This document shows positions 1-6,992 of a stretch of 39,121 nucleotides of DNA, piece by piece. The position numbers and the translations under genes were made by a program. The stretch is from Nonomuraea solani. GTDB taxonomy: Bacteria > Actinomycetota > Actinomycetes > Streptosporangiales > Streptosporangiaceae. Positions within the stretch are counted from its first letter, which is position 1; every line of letters starts with the position of its first letter. The notes below the pieces were generated by a model. That model saw nothing but the letters and a program-made list of their open reading frames with translations. It made no database searches and was not told where the DNA came from. Location: the NCBI RefSeq assembly GCF_900108335.1, contig NZ_FNVT01000046.1, positions 1 to 39,121 on the forward strand, given 5' to 3'.

Positions 1-1412
1 CGTGCACCGACCAGGGTGAGATGGCGCTGGGCAAGAACCTGCTCGTGGCGTTCATGCCGTGGGAGGGTCACAACTACGAAGACGCGATCATCCTGTCCCA
101 GCGGCTGGTCCAGGACGACGTCCTTTCCTCGATCCACATCGAGGAGCACGAGGTCGACGCCCGTGACACCAAGCTGGGCCCGGAAGAGATCACCCGCGAC
201 ATCCCCAACGTCTCCGAAGAGGTCCTGGCCGACCTCGACGAGCGGGGCATCATCCGGATCGGCGCCGAGGTGGTTCCCGGCGACATCCTGGTCGGCAAGG
301 TCACGCCCAAGGGCGAGACCGAGCTGACCCCGGAGGAGCGGCTGCTGCGCGCGATCTTCGGTGAGAAGGCCCGCGAAGTCCGTGACACCTCGCTGAAGGT
401 GCCGCACGGCGAGCAGGGCAAGGTCATCCACGTACGCGTCTTCTCCCGCGAGGAGGGCGACGAGCTTCCCCCCGGTGTCAACGAGCTGGTCCGCGTCTAC
501 GTGGCCCAGAAGCGTAAGATCACCGACGGTGACAAGCTCGCCGGCCGCCACGGCAACAAGGGCGTCATCTCCAAGATCCTGCCGGTCGAGGACATGCCCT
601 TCCTTGAGGACGGCACCCCGGTCGACATCATCCTCAACCCGCTGGGCGTGCCCGGCCGGATGAACGTCGGCCAGGTGCTCGAAATGCACCTGGGATGGAT
701 CGCCGCGCGCGGCTGGGACATCTCCGGCGTCCGGGAGGCGTGGGCCGAGCGGCTGCGGGAGAAGGGTCTCGACAAGGTCGCCCCGCGTACCAACATGGCC
801 ACGCCGGTCTTCGACGGCGCTCACGAGGAGGAGATCGTCGGCCTGCTCGACAGCACCGTGCCCAACCGTGACGGTGACCAGCTCGTGCAGCGCGGCGGCA
901 AGGCCCGGCTGTTCGACGGCCGTAGCGGTGAGCCGTTCCCGTATCCGATCGCGGTCGGCTACGTCTACATCCTCAAGCTGCTCCACCTGGTCGACGACAA
1001 GATCCACGCGCGTTCGACCGGCCCGTACTCCATGATCACCCAGCAGCCGCTCGGAGGTAAGGCCCAGTTCGGTGGGCAGCGCTTCGGTGAGATGGAGGTG
1101 TGGGCGCTGGAGGCCTATGGCGCCGCCTACGCCCTGCAGGAGCTGCTGACCATCAAGTCCGACGACGTTCTCGGCCGGGTGAAGGTCTACGAGGCCATCG
1201 TCAAGGGCGAGAACATTCCCGAGCCGGGCATCCCGGAGTCCTTCAAGGTCCTCATCAAGGAAATGCAGTCGCTGTGCCTGAACGTCGAGGTGCTCTCCAG
1301 CGACGGCATGTCCATCGAGATGCGTGACACCGACGAGGACGTCTTCCGCGCCGCGGAGGAGCTCGGTATCGATCTGTCCCGGCGTGAGCCGAGCAGCGTC
1401 GAAGAAATCTGA
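1..1412 (+). CDS. rpoB: RNA polymerase beta subunit, C-terminal part (5' truncated by window)
   Basis: The gene enters the window already in frame (codons from base 3) and ends in TGA at 1410-1412, giving about 469 C-terminal residues of an actinobacterial RpoB of roughly 1,160. The segment contains the conserved EGHNYEDAI, GDKLAGRHGNKGV and LGVPGRMNVGQVLE blocks and the YSMITQQPLGGKAQFGGQRF block that helps form the active centre and contacts beta-prime. The tail ends RREPSSVEEI, as in other actinobacterial RpoB. No frameshift or missing catalytic block is visible, so the product should be functional. The rifampicin-resistance region lies upstream of the window and cannot be read. The oddity is the neighbourhood: rpoC normally follows within about 100 bp, but here a strong hairpin and an unrelated lipoprotein gene follow. 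This suggests a second rpoB copy or a broken rpoBC operon. Confidence 0.97.
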   Translation, partial: CTDQGEMALGKNLLVAFMPWEGHNYEDAIILSQRLVQDDVLSSIHIEEHEVDARDTKLGPEEITRDIPNVSEEVLADLDERGIIRIGAEVVPGDILVGKVTPKGETELTPEERLLRAIFGEKAREVRDTSLKVPHGEQGKVIHVRVFSREEGDELPPGVNELVRVYVAQKRKITDGDKLAGRHGNKGVISKILPVEDMPFLEDGTPVDIILNPLGVPGRMNVGQVLEMHLGWIAARGWDISGVREAWAERLREKGLDKVAPRTNMATPVFDGAHEEEIVGLLDSTVPNRDGDQLVQRGGKARLFDGRSGEPFPYPIAVGYVYILKLLHLVDDKIHARSTGPYSMITQQPLGGKAQFGGQRFGEMEVWALEAYGAAYALQELLTIKSDDVLGRVKVYEAIVKGENIPEPGIPESFKVLIKEMQSLCLNVEVLSSDGMSIEMRDTDEDVFRAAEELGIDLSRREPSSVEEI

Positions 1413-1422
1413 TCCTCACCCA

Positions 1423-1462
1423 CCGCGACCCGCGAGTATCGACCGATACTCGCGGGTCGCGG
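1423..1462 (+). terminator. Strong hairpin terminator after rpoB
   Basis: A perfect 19-bp inverted repeat, CCGCGACCCGCGAGTATCG at 1423-1441 and its complement at 1444-1462, starts 11 bp after the rpoB stop codon. No T-run follows, which is common for actinobacterial terminators. Its position argues that rpoB transcription ends here instead of continuing into an rpoC. Confidence 0.85.
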
Positions 1463-1580
1463 CGTGTGCGTGCTGCTTACGGGCATCGGGCCGCCGCCAG
1501 GCGCGGCTCGTCATGGGCGGGCTTTTCTGCACACGATCCGCACGTCTCGCCCGCAGGGTTCTGCACACGGCCGTGCGAGC

Positions 1581-2369
1581 ATGCCGGACGTGTCCAGATA
1601 TATGGTGATCGCCTTATTGGCGCTGCTGATGACGGGTTGCGGCACGGCGGCGAAGACCGCTCCCGAGGTCGCCGGATATGTCAGGGCCTATCTACAGGCG
1701 CACCCGGACGTCAAGCGGGTGGCGAAGCAGGGGGCCCAGAGTGCCACCGTGGTCACCAAGGGGCAGGACCTGGACATTTCCGCTGACCTGAGCGAAGGGT
1801 TGAGCGGGCGGCTCATCCGGACGAGCGGTGGCGCGTACATGCGGATGCTGGGGGAGGAGGTGGCGCCGGGCAAGGCCTGGGACAAGATCACCGACGAGCA
1901 CGAGCCGTACCACCTGCTCGGCATCGACGCGGTGGCCGGCCAGGGCCTGGCGCTGGTGAACAGCCACCACGTGCACGAGATGCTGGCCGTGCGGGGACAG
2001 GTGAGCGGCCCCGCGGACGATGGCGGGCTCGACCGTTACACGGTCGCCATCGACGTGCGGGCGGCACTCGACCGGTTGGATCTCGGCGCGTTCCTGGAGG
2101 TGTACGACCCGCTGCCGTTCCTGCAGGAGACCGAGGACGAGTACGGGCGGGTGCGGGCCGGCGATCGGGCGGCGCAGGCGAGGTTGCGCGGCGAGTTGCT
2201 CAAAGAGTTCGGCGCGCGGGCCACATACGAACTCTGGCTCGACGGCCAGGGGCGGCCGATGCGGCAACGCCTGACCGCGAAGGCGCCTGCGGAGATCACT
2301 TTCTCCGATTGGGGCACGACGGCTGTGGCCGCTCCTCCGGCCGATCAGGTCCGGGTGCTGGGGAAGTGA
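1581..2369 (+). CDS. Putative secreted lipoprotein
   Basis: Predicted 262 residues from ATG 1581. The N-terminus carries a short signal peptide with hydrophobic core VIALLALL and a lipobox MTGC, so Cys24 would be lipidated and the protein anchored outside the membrane. The mature part has alternating strand-like segments (YTVAIDV, ATYELWLD, RQRLTAKAP) reminiscent of the LppX/LprAFG lipoprotein class, but I cannot assign it firmly. The frame is open further upstream to 1464, but that extension has no signal-peptide character and runs into the rpoB terminator. A second in-frame ATG lies at 1602. No convincing ribosome-binding site is seen. It contains a rare TTA leucine codon at 1614. It converges on the phosphopantetheinyl transferase gene and is probably not part of the antibiotic pathway. 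Confidence 0.7.
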   Translation: MPDVSRYMVIALLALLMTGCGTAAKTAPEVAGYVRAYLQAHPDVKRVAKQGAQSATVVTKGQDLDISADLSEGLSGRLIRTSGGAYMRMLGEEVAPGKAWDKITDEHEPYHLLGIDAVAGQGLALVNSHHVHEMLAVRGQVSGPADDGGLDRYTVAIDVRAALDRLDLGAFLEVYDPLPFLQETEDEYGRVRAGDRAAQARLRGELLKEFGARATYELWLDGQGRPMRQRLTAKAPAEITFSDWGTTAVAAPPADQVRVLGK

Positions 2370-2458
2370 CTCCGCTGAACATCGCGACTCCTGACCCGAT
2401 GTCCCCTGTTCGTCACGCTGCGGACGCTCCTGTGCCGGCACGCCGACCTGGTTAAGCG

Positions 2459-3106
2459 CTATGGAGAATTCGAGATGGCGATGGCGGTCAGCGCGAAACC
2501 GTTCCGCACCGTCCACCGGCCTGCGAACTCCGCGGGTGCGGTGGGGACCTGCCGGAGCAGCCGTACGGTGAAGGTCGAGTCTTGCTGAAAGGTGATGTCA
2601 GCGTCGCTGAAGCCCAGTTTGACGTGGCTCACCGGATACCACGCCTTGAAGATGCTTTCCTTCGCGCTGAACAGCAAGCGGTCCCAGTGAATGCCGTCCC
2701 GCGTTCCGAGACCGGTGAGACGCCGCTCCTCGGCGGGCAGCACGATCGCTTCAAGAACTCCGCCGGGCAGCGGGGCGTGGGGTTCCGCGTCAACCCCCAA
2801 CGTGTGAAGGTCCCGGCTCCGGGCGACGGCCGCGGCGTAGTAGCCCGCGCAGTGGGTCATGCTTCCGACGACCCCGCCCGGCCACAGCGGCTCGCCGCGC
2901 GGCCCGGGGAGCAGGGCGACGGGTGGCAGGCCCAGGCCCGCCATGGCCTGGCGGGCGCACCGGCGTACGGCGGCGAATTCCCGGCGCCGCTTCGGCACCG
3001 CGTTCCGCACGACCTCCGCCTCTTCCGGGAACAGCACATCCGGGGAGACGTCGTCGCTCCGCGTGCTCACGCAGGACACCAGGTCCGGCAGAATGCCCTC
3101 GATCAT
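2459..3106 (-). CDS. 4'-phosphopantetheinyl transferase, Sfp/EntD type
   Basis: Predicted 215 residues. The enzyme transfers phosphopantetheine from coenzyme A to the conserved serine of carrier proteins, converting apo-ACPs to the active holo form. The two signature motifs are present: GVDAE at 104-108 (Mg2+-binding acidic residues) and FSAKESIFKAW at 146-156. An arginine-rich N-terminal segment (RRREFAAVRRCAR) and PGPRGEPLWP match the CoA-binding part of the EntD/Sfp family. Its ATG overlaps the stop of the small upstream ORF (ATGA, 3103-3106), so it is translationally coupled as the last gene of a thioesterase operon. The natural substrates nearby are the discrete ACP at 21537-21782 and the PKS ACP domains. 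The family is broad in carrier specificity, so a second housekeeping role is possible. Confidence 0.94.
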   Translation of the reverse strand: MIEGILPDLVSCVSTRSDDVSPDVLFPEEAEVVRNAVPKRRREFAAVRRCARQAMAGLGLPPVALLPGPRGEPLWPGGVVGSMTHCAGYYAAAVARSRDLHTLGVDAEPHAPLPGGVLEAIVLPAEERRLTGLGTRDGIHWDRLLFSAKESIFKAWYPVSHVKLGFSDADITFQQDSTFTVRLLRQVPTAPAEFAGRWTVRNGFALTAIAISNSP

Positions 3107-3354
3107 GCGACCCCCGCTCCGGCGGATGGCGGGCTCTGCCGCAGCAGGCCGATGGAGGTCTCTTCGAACCGCGCGCCGTCGTGCCAGGTCGTACGAGGAA
3201 TGTGGAGGCGGCCATGGACGACGGCCTCCGGCCGGAAGCGGGCCTCGCCGGGCGGTTGGACCGGGTCCTCGCGCGGAGTCGAGAGCTCGTGATCGTCAGA
3301 CGTCCGGATCACCCGCTCGAACCGTTCCGCGAGCGGCCGGAGCGCCCACGCCAC
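3103..3354 (-). CDS. Small hypothetical protein between thioesterase and PPTase
   Basis: An 83-residue frame with a GTG start, in the same reading frame as the thioesterase upstream and beginning 12 bp after its stop codon. Its own stop overlaps the phosphopantetheinyl transferase start by 4 bp. Codon third positions are strongly G/C, as in a real gene. The peptide is hydrophilic, rich in Arg, Pro and Glu, without a signal peptide or membrane segment. I recognise no family. No good ribosome-binding site precedes the GTG. It may be translated by reinitiation after the thioesterase, be an old C-terminal extension cut off by a stop, or be a remnant that now serves to couple translation. Confidence 0.5.
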   Translation of the reverse strand: MAWALRPLAERFERVIRTSDDHELSTPREDPVQPPGEARFRPEAVVHGRLHIPRTTWHDGARFEETSIGLLRQSPPSAGAGVA

Positions 3355-3366
3355 GTCGTCGCTGAC

Positions 3367-4149
3367 TCACGCATGGCTGTCTTGAGCCGTCGCGGAATAG
3401 GGGAGCAGGAGTTCGGTGAGGACGTTCACGACCTCGGGCAGGCGGTCCTCCAGGAAGAAGTGGCCGCCGGCGAACACACGGAGGTCGAATTCGGCCGTCG
3501 TGTGCGCCTGCCAGGCACGCGCCTCGTCGATGGTGGTGCGCGGGTCATGGTCGCCCACCAGCGCCGTGATCGGGCAGGCGACGACCGAGTTCGGTGCTGC
3601 CTGATAGGTCTCCACGGCCTGATAGTCCGCGCGCAGGACCGGCATGATCATTTCGACCAGTTCCGGATCCTGGAGGAAGGTCGGATCGGTTCCGCTGAGC
3701 AGCCGCAACTCCTTCGCCACACCGGCGTCATCCCGCAGATGGACGGTCTCGACCCGGGTCGTGGAGGGCGCCCTGCGGCCAGAGGTGACCAGCATCCCGG
3801 GGCTCCGGACGCCGCGCCGCGACAGGGAAAGGGCCAGTTCGAACGCGACCAGCGCTCCCATGCTGTGGCCGAGCAGGACGTACGGCCGGTCCTGCCGGTC
3901 GGCCAGCACTTCGGCCAGGGCCTCCGCAAGCGCGCGAACGTCGGTGAAGGCGGGTTCCCGCCGCCGCTCCTGGCGTCCTGGATACTGTGCGGCCCACACC
4001 TCGGCCCAGGACGGCAACGCGGCGGACAGCCGGAAGAACCCACTCGCCGACCCACCGGCGTGCGGAAGACATATGAGGCGGACGTCGGCGCCGTCGTGGT
4101 GGAACGATTTGAACCATTGATCGAAGGAGCCCGTCAATTCCAACCCCAA
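3367..4149 (-). CDS. Type II thioesterase (alpha/beta hydrolase)
   Basis: Predicted 260 residues, the usual length of free-standing (type II) thioesterases of PKS/NRPS clusters. They hydrolyse aberrant or stalled acyl groups from carrier proteins. The catalytic triad is visible: GHSMG with Ser97, an aspartate in LVGDHDP (around residue 200), and His230 in FAGGHFF. The opening SFDQWFKSFH and LICLPHAGGSAS are characteristic of the family. Upstream in frame only TTG codons are available (4149, 4143, 4137), so the start is uncertain by a few residues; the nearest upstream stop is at 4162-4164. It is first in a minus-strand operon with the small ORF and the phosphopantetheinyl transferase. Its promoter region carries several AGGGGT-type motifs shared with the other cluster operons. 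Confidence 0.95.
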   Translation of the reverse strand: MGLELTGSFDQWFKSFHHDGADVRLICLPHAGGSASGFFRLSAALPSWAEVWAAQYPGRQERRREPAFTDVRALAEALAEVLADRQDRPYVLLGHSMGALVAFELALSLSRRGVRSPGMLVTSGRRAPSTTRVETVHLRDDAGVAKELRLLSGTDPTFLQDPELVEMIMPVLRADYQAVETYQAAPNSVVACPITALVGDHDPRTTIDEARAWQAHTTAEFDLRVFAGGHFFLEDRLPEVVNVLTELLLPYSATAQDSHA

Positions 4150-4172
4150 TCTCGAACGGTCTTACATGGGGG

Positions 4173-4262
4173 ACCGTACTGGACGTGACGCGTGCGCAGA
4201 ACCCCTGAGAGGGTAATCCGGCGACCCCTTGACGAGAGTGGTCACCCCGATGCCGACCCCTA
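4173..4262 (-). promoter_or_regulatory. Promoter region of thioesterase operon with repeated AGGGGT motifs
   Basis: Read on the minus strand the region contains TAGGGGT (4262-4256), GGGGT (4248-4244), AAGGGGT (4230-4224) and CAGGGGT (4207-4201). A -10-like TACGGT lies at 4178-4173, 29 bp after the last repeat. The same motif precedes other operons of the cluster, so it is a probable activator site. The -10 assignment is by eye. Confidence 0.5.
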
Positions 4263-4813
4263 CTTTCTTTTCGAGGAGATGGGGATGTTCTGCGGAGAGC
4301 GTATGATTCCGTGCTACAAGGATTGATAAAGCTCTATGTGCATCCGGTGGGCGCCTGTCCGCCCGTGATCGGGGGCTTGGTGAGAACATGAAGGAAGGGG
4401 CTCTGGGAGGCGGCGGCCTTCAGGTGGTCGCTGCCACGGTCCCCTGATTCCAGCGGCGGTGGAGGCCTGCGCACGATGCCGGGGTCAGCGGCGGCGGGCC
4501 GACCGGCATACCCGTGACCCAACCCCTAAGAACCCCTATATCGCGGCCGTCGCGGTCCGCCGAATCCCGGATATCCATATCTGGCCAGGGCGAGTTATGG
4601 TGCCCAATGGGATCGGGGTGGTCATCCTACGCCGGGGACGGCCGCATTCACACCCCCCGAGAGCACACGTCCCTTCGGGAATCGGAGAAGTTAGATGGTG
4701 AGTCTCACGCCGATCGTGGACAGCGCGGTCGACACCACATCCAACGATCCCGGGCTCGCCGGTTTCCGGCCGAGAATCCTCGGCAGAGGAATTGCTCGAC
4801 GAATTCCGGGTGA
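4263..4813. other. Intergenic region without a convincing gene
   Basis: No frame here has convincing codon structure or a recognisable protein. The region holds one tandem ACCCCTA motif (listed separately). At 4695 an ATG preceded by GGAGAAG opens a frame of 70 codons (to 4907) beginning MVSLTPIVDSAVDTTSNDPG. The first 20-25 residues look protein-like, and the rest degrades into low-quality sequence, so it may be the start of a decayed gene. The stretch probably contains the promoter for the carboxylase operon, but I could not place it. Confidence 0.4.
4522..4538. promoter_or_regulatory. Tandem ACCCCTA motif, 10-bp period
   Basis: ACCCCTA occurs at 4522-4528 and again at 4532-4538, reading TAGGGGTTCTTAGGGGTT on the minus strand. 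This is the same heptamer pair, at about one helical turn, seen before the glycosyltransferase and PKS operons, but here it points toward the thioesterase operon. It lies between the divergent thioesterase and carboxylase operons and could serve either. Confidence 0.45.
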
Positions 4814-5044
4814 CGGACCTTTTGCACGCCGCCATTCAAAGGCATTGTCCGACGTTGCCGCCGGGCGGACGAGCTCACCGCCGGTGACCCGTGGCGCCAA
4901 GAGGTGAGCATCGGCCCGCTCATCGGCATCGGGCGGCTCAAGCGGGTCAGTGACATCGTGGCCGATTCGGTGGCGGGCGGGGCACGGATACCGGCCGGCG
5001 AGACGCACCGGGACCAGTTCCGGGCGGTATGTCCGGCGTTCTGA
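4814..5044 (+). pseudogene. Aldehyde dehydrogenase C-terminal remnant
   Basis: One frame is open from 4814 to TGA 5042-5044 and reads ...ELTAGDPWRQEVSIGPLIGI..., then DIVADSVAGGARIPAGETHRDQF. This matches the region of aldehyde dehydrogenases where GDP...E..IGPLI is followed by V..IV.D.VA.GA...GG, about 60-100 residues after the catalytic cysteine. The catalytic and NAD-binding parts are missing, the conserved AGG reads AGE, and the frame stops early. No start codon with a ribosome-binding site is evident. I interpret it as the fossil of a larger gene now serving only as leader DNA before the carboxylase operon. The assignment rests on recognising one motif block, so it is moderate. Confidence 0.5.
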
Positions 5045-5074
5045 GCTACTCCGGGACCTTTCGAAGGTGATGAG

Positions 5075-6709
5075 ATGACAGCTGTCCAGATAAACGCGTC
5101 GTTCACTCCCGAGCTGGATGCGCCCGAAAAGTGGGACGTGGCCGAGAGCGAGCCGGAACCGGACGCGCGAGCCGCCGTCCGCGGCCTCCGCGAACGACGT
5201 GAGCAGGCCCGGCGCGGCCCGAGCGACCGCGCCACCGAACAGCAGCGCGCGCGGGGCAAGCTGACCGTCCGCGAGCGCATCGCCCTGCTCTTCGACGAAG
5301 GCGAGTTCACCGAGATCGACGGGCTGCGGCGGCACCGGGCCAGCGGCTTCGGCCTTGAGGACCGCCGTCCCTATACCGATGGGGTCGTGACGGGGTGGGG
5401 GCCGGTGCACGGGCGCACGGTCTTCGTCTACGCGCACGACTTCAGGATCTTCGGCGGTGCGCTGGGCGAGGCGCACGCGGCGAAGATCCACAAGCTGATG
5501 GATCTGGCCGAGGCCGCGGGCGCCCCGATCGTCGGGCTGTGTGACGGTGCGGGGGCCCGCATCCAGGAGGGCGTCTCCGCGCTCGCCGGATATGGCGGGA
5601 TCTTCCAGCGCAATGTCCGCAACTCCGGGGTCATCCCGCAGATCAGCGTCATGCTCGGCCCCTGCGCCGGCGGCGCCGCCTATTCCCCCGCGCTGACCGA
5701 CTTCGTCTTCATGATCCGCAACACCTCGCAGATGTTCATCACCGGGCCCGACGTGATCCAGTCCGTCACCGGCGAGATCATCAGCCACGACGATCTCGGC
5801 GGCGCCGACGTGCACGCCACGACCTCGGGCGTCGCGGCCTTCGTCCACGATGACGAGGCCGAGTGCCTGGAGGAGGTCCGCTACCTCCTGTCGCTCCTGC
5901 CGTCGAACAATCGTGAGCAGCCCCCGGCGCTGCCGCCCGGCGATCCGGTGGACCGCCCCACCGACCGGCTCCTCGACCTCGTCCCCGCTGACCCTCGCCG
6001 CTCGTACGACATGCGCGACGTGATCGAGGAGATCGTGGACGACGGCGACTTCACCGAGGTGCACGAGCGGTGGGCGGAGAACCTCATCTGCGGCCTGGCC
6101 CGGCTCGGCGGCCAGGTCACCGGGATCGTCGCCAACCAGCCGGCCAGGCTCGCCGGCGTCCTCGACATCGAGGCCAGCGAGAAGGGCGCGCGGTTCGTCG
6201 CGATGTGCGACGCGTTCAACATCCCGCTGGTGACGCTCGTCGACGTGCCGGGATTCCTGCCCGGGGTCGGCCAGGAACACGGCGGGATCATCCGGCACGG
6301 CGCGAAGCTGCTGTACGCCTACTGCAACGCGACCGTGCCCAGGATCCAGGTGATCCTGCGCAAGGCGTACGGCGGCGCGTACATCGTCATGGACTCCCGG
6401 TCGGTCGGGGCGGACCTGTCCTTCGCCTGGCCGACCAACGAGATCGCGGTGATGGGCGCGGAGGGCGCCGCGAACGTCATCTTCCGGCGGGAGATCGCGG
6501 GCGCGGAGGACCCGGAGCGGGTGCGCCGTCGCCGGGTCGCCGAGTACCGGGAGCAGCTCATGCACCCCTACTACGCCGCCGAACGGGGTCTCGTGGACGA
6601 CGTCATCGAGCCCGGCGAGACCCGGGCCCGGCTCGTCGGGGCCCTGTCCATGCTCAGGGCCAAGAACGCCTCCCTGCCCAGCCGCAAGCACGGGAACCAG
6701 CCGCAGTGA
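5075..6709 (+). CDS. Acyl-CoA carboxylase beta subunit (carboxyltransferase)
   Basis: Predicted 544 residues, a full-length biotin-dependent acyl-CoA carboxyltransferase with two crotonase-fold halves. It moves carboxyl from carboxybiotin to acetyl-, propionyl- or butyryl-CoA, making malonyl-, methylmalonyl- or ethylmalonyl-CoA. Conserved pieces include RGKLTVRERI, the oxyanion-hole segment GPCAGGAAYSPALTDF in the N-half, and VDVPGFLPGVGQEHGGIIRHGAKLLYAY in the C-half (cited here as separate blocks). The specificity position in KAYGGAYIVMDSR is Ile437, as in the broad Streptomyces AccB type; PccB has Asp there. A ribosome-binding site GAAGGTGA precedes ATG 5075. The gene overlaps the epsilon subunit by 4 bp (GTGA). 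Next to PKS modules with both malonyl- and methylmalonyl-type AT domains it is a logical extender-unit supplier. Confidence 0.95.
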   Translation: MTAVQINASFTPELDAPEKWDVAESEPEPDARAAVRGLRERREQARRGPSDRATEQQRARGKLTVRERIALLFDEGEFTEIDGLRRHRASGFGLEDRRPYTDGVVTGWGPVHGRTVFVYAHDFRIFGGALGEAHAAKIHKLMDLAEAAGAPIVGLCDGAGARIQEGVSALAGYGGIFQRNVRNSGVIPQISVMLGPCAGGAAYSPALTDFVFMIRNTSQMFITGPDVIQSVTGEIISHDDLGGADVHATTSGVAAFVHDDEAECLEEVRYLLSLLPSNNREQPPALPPGDPVDRPTDRLLDLVPADPRRSYDMRDVIEEIVDDGDFTEVHERWAENLICGLARLGGQVTGIVANQPARLAGVLDIEASEKGARFVAMCDAFNIPLVTLVDVPGFLPGVGQEHGGIIRHGAKLLYAYCNATVPRIQVILRKAYGGAYIVMDSRSVGADLSFAWPTNEIAVMGAEGAANVIFRREIAGAEDPERVRRRRVAEYREQLMHPYYAAERGLVDDVIEPGETRARLVGALSMLRAKNASLPSRKHGNQPQ

Positions 6710-6936
6710 ACCCATCACCCGCCGAGCCCCCGGCGATCCAGGTCGTCCGGGGCAATCCGGACCCCTACGAATTGGCCGCGCTCACCGTCGTCCTCGCCAC
6801 GGCCCTGGCCGCCGGCGTCTCCGAGGCCGGCGACCGGCCAGACAGCGTGTCCAGCCGATGGGACGCGCCGCTCCTCTCGGTCCCCACCCGCTCATGGGCG
6901 GCCCGGTCCCATCCCGCGTGGCGGCCACCTTTTTGA
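6706..6936 (+). CDS. Acyl-CoA carboxylase epsilon subunit
   Basis: Predicted 76 residues from a GTG that overlaps the beta subunit stop (GTGA, 6706-6709). The core IQVVRGNPDPYELAALTVVL is the hallmark of the small epsilon (AccE/PccE) subunits found only with actinobacterial acyl-CoA carboxylases. A tryptophan-containing tail (RSWAARSHPAWRPPF) is also typical. In this family epsilon binds the beta hexamer and stimulates complex assembly and activity. The direct overlap makes equimolar production with beta likely. Confidence 0.88.
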   Translation: MNPSPAEPPAIQVVRGNPDPYELAALTVVLATALAAGVSEAGDRPDSVSSRWDAPLLSVPTRSWAARSHPAWRPPF

Positions 6937-6992
6937 GCCCACATCCCTTTTGAGCCCACATCGCACACAGGCATGACAGAAAGGAGGCTGCG

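Noticed and set aside
1525..1569. 11-bp direct repeat TTCTGCACACG (1525-1535 and 1559-1569) before the lipoprotein gene
   Set aside because: Only two short copies with no other promoter signal; could be chance, and I could not tie it to any function.
4349..4364. Small hairpin GGGCG/CGCCC with 6-nt loop
   Set aside because: A 5-bp stem is expected often by chance at this GC content and has no adjacent gene end.
4388..4447. 19-codon ORF starting MKEGALGGGG
   Set aside because: No ribosome-binding site, low-complexity content, and too short to support without other evidence.
4691..6718. Minus-strand frame of 675 codons over the carboxylase gene
   Set aside because: Antisense shadow; the plus strand encodes a full carboxyltransferase with conserved motifs.
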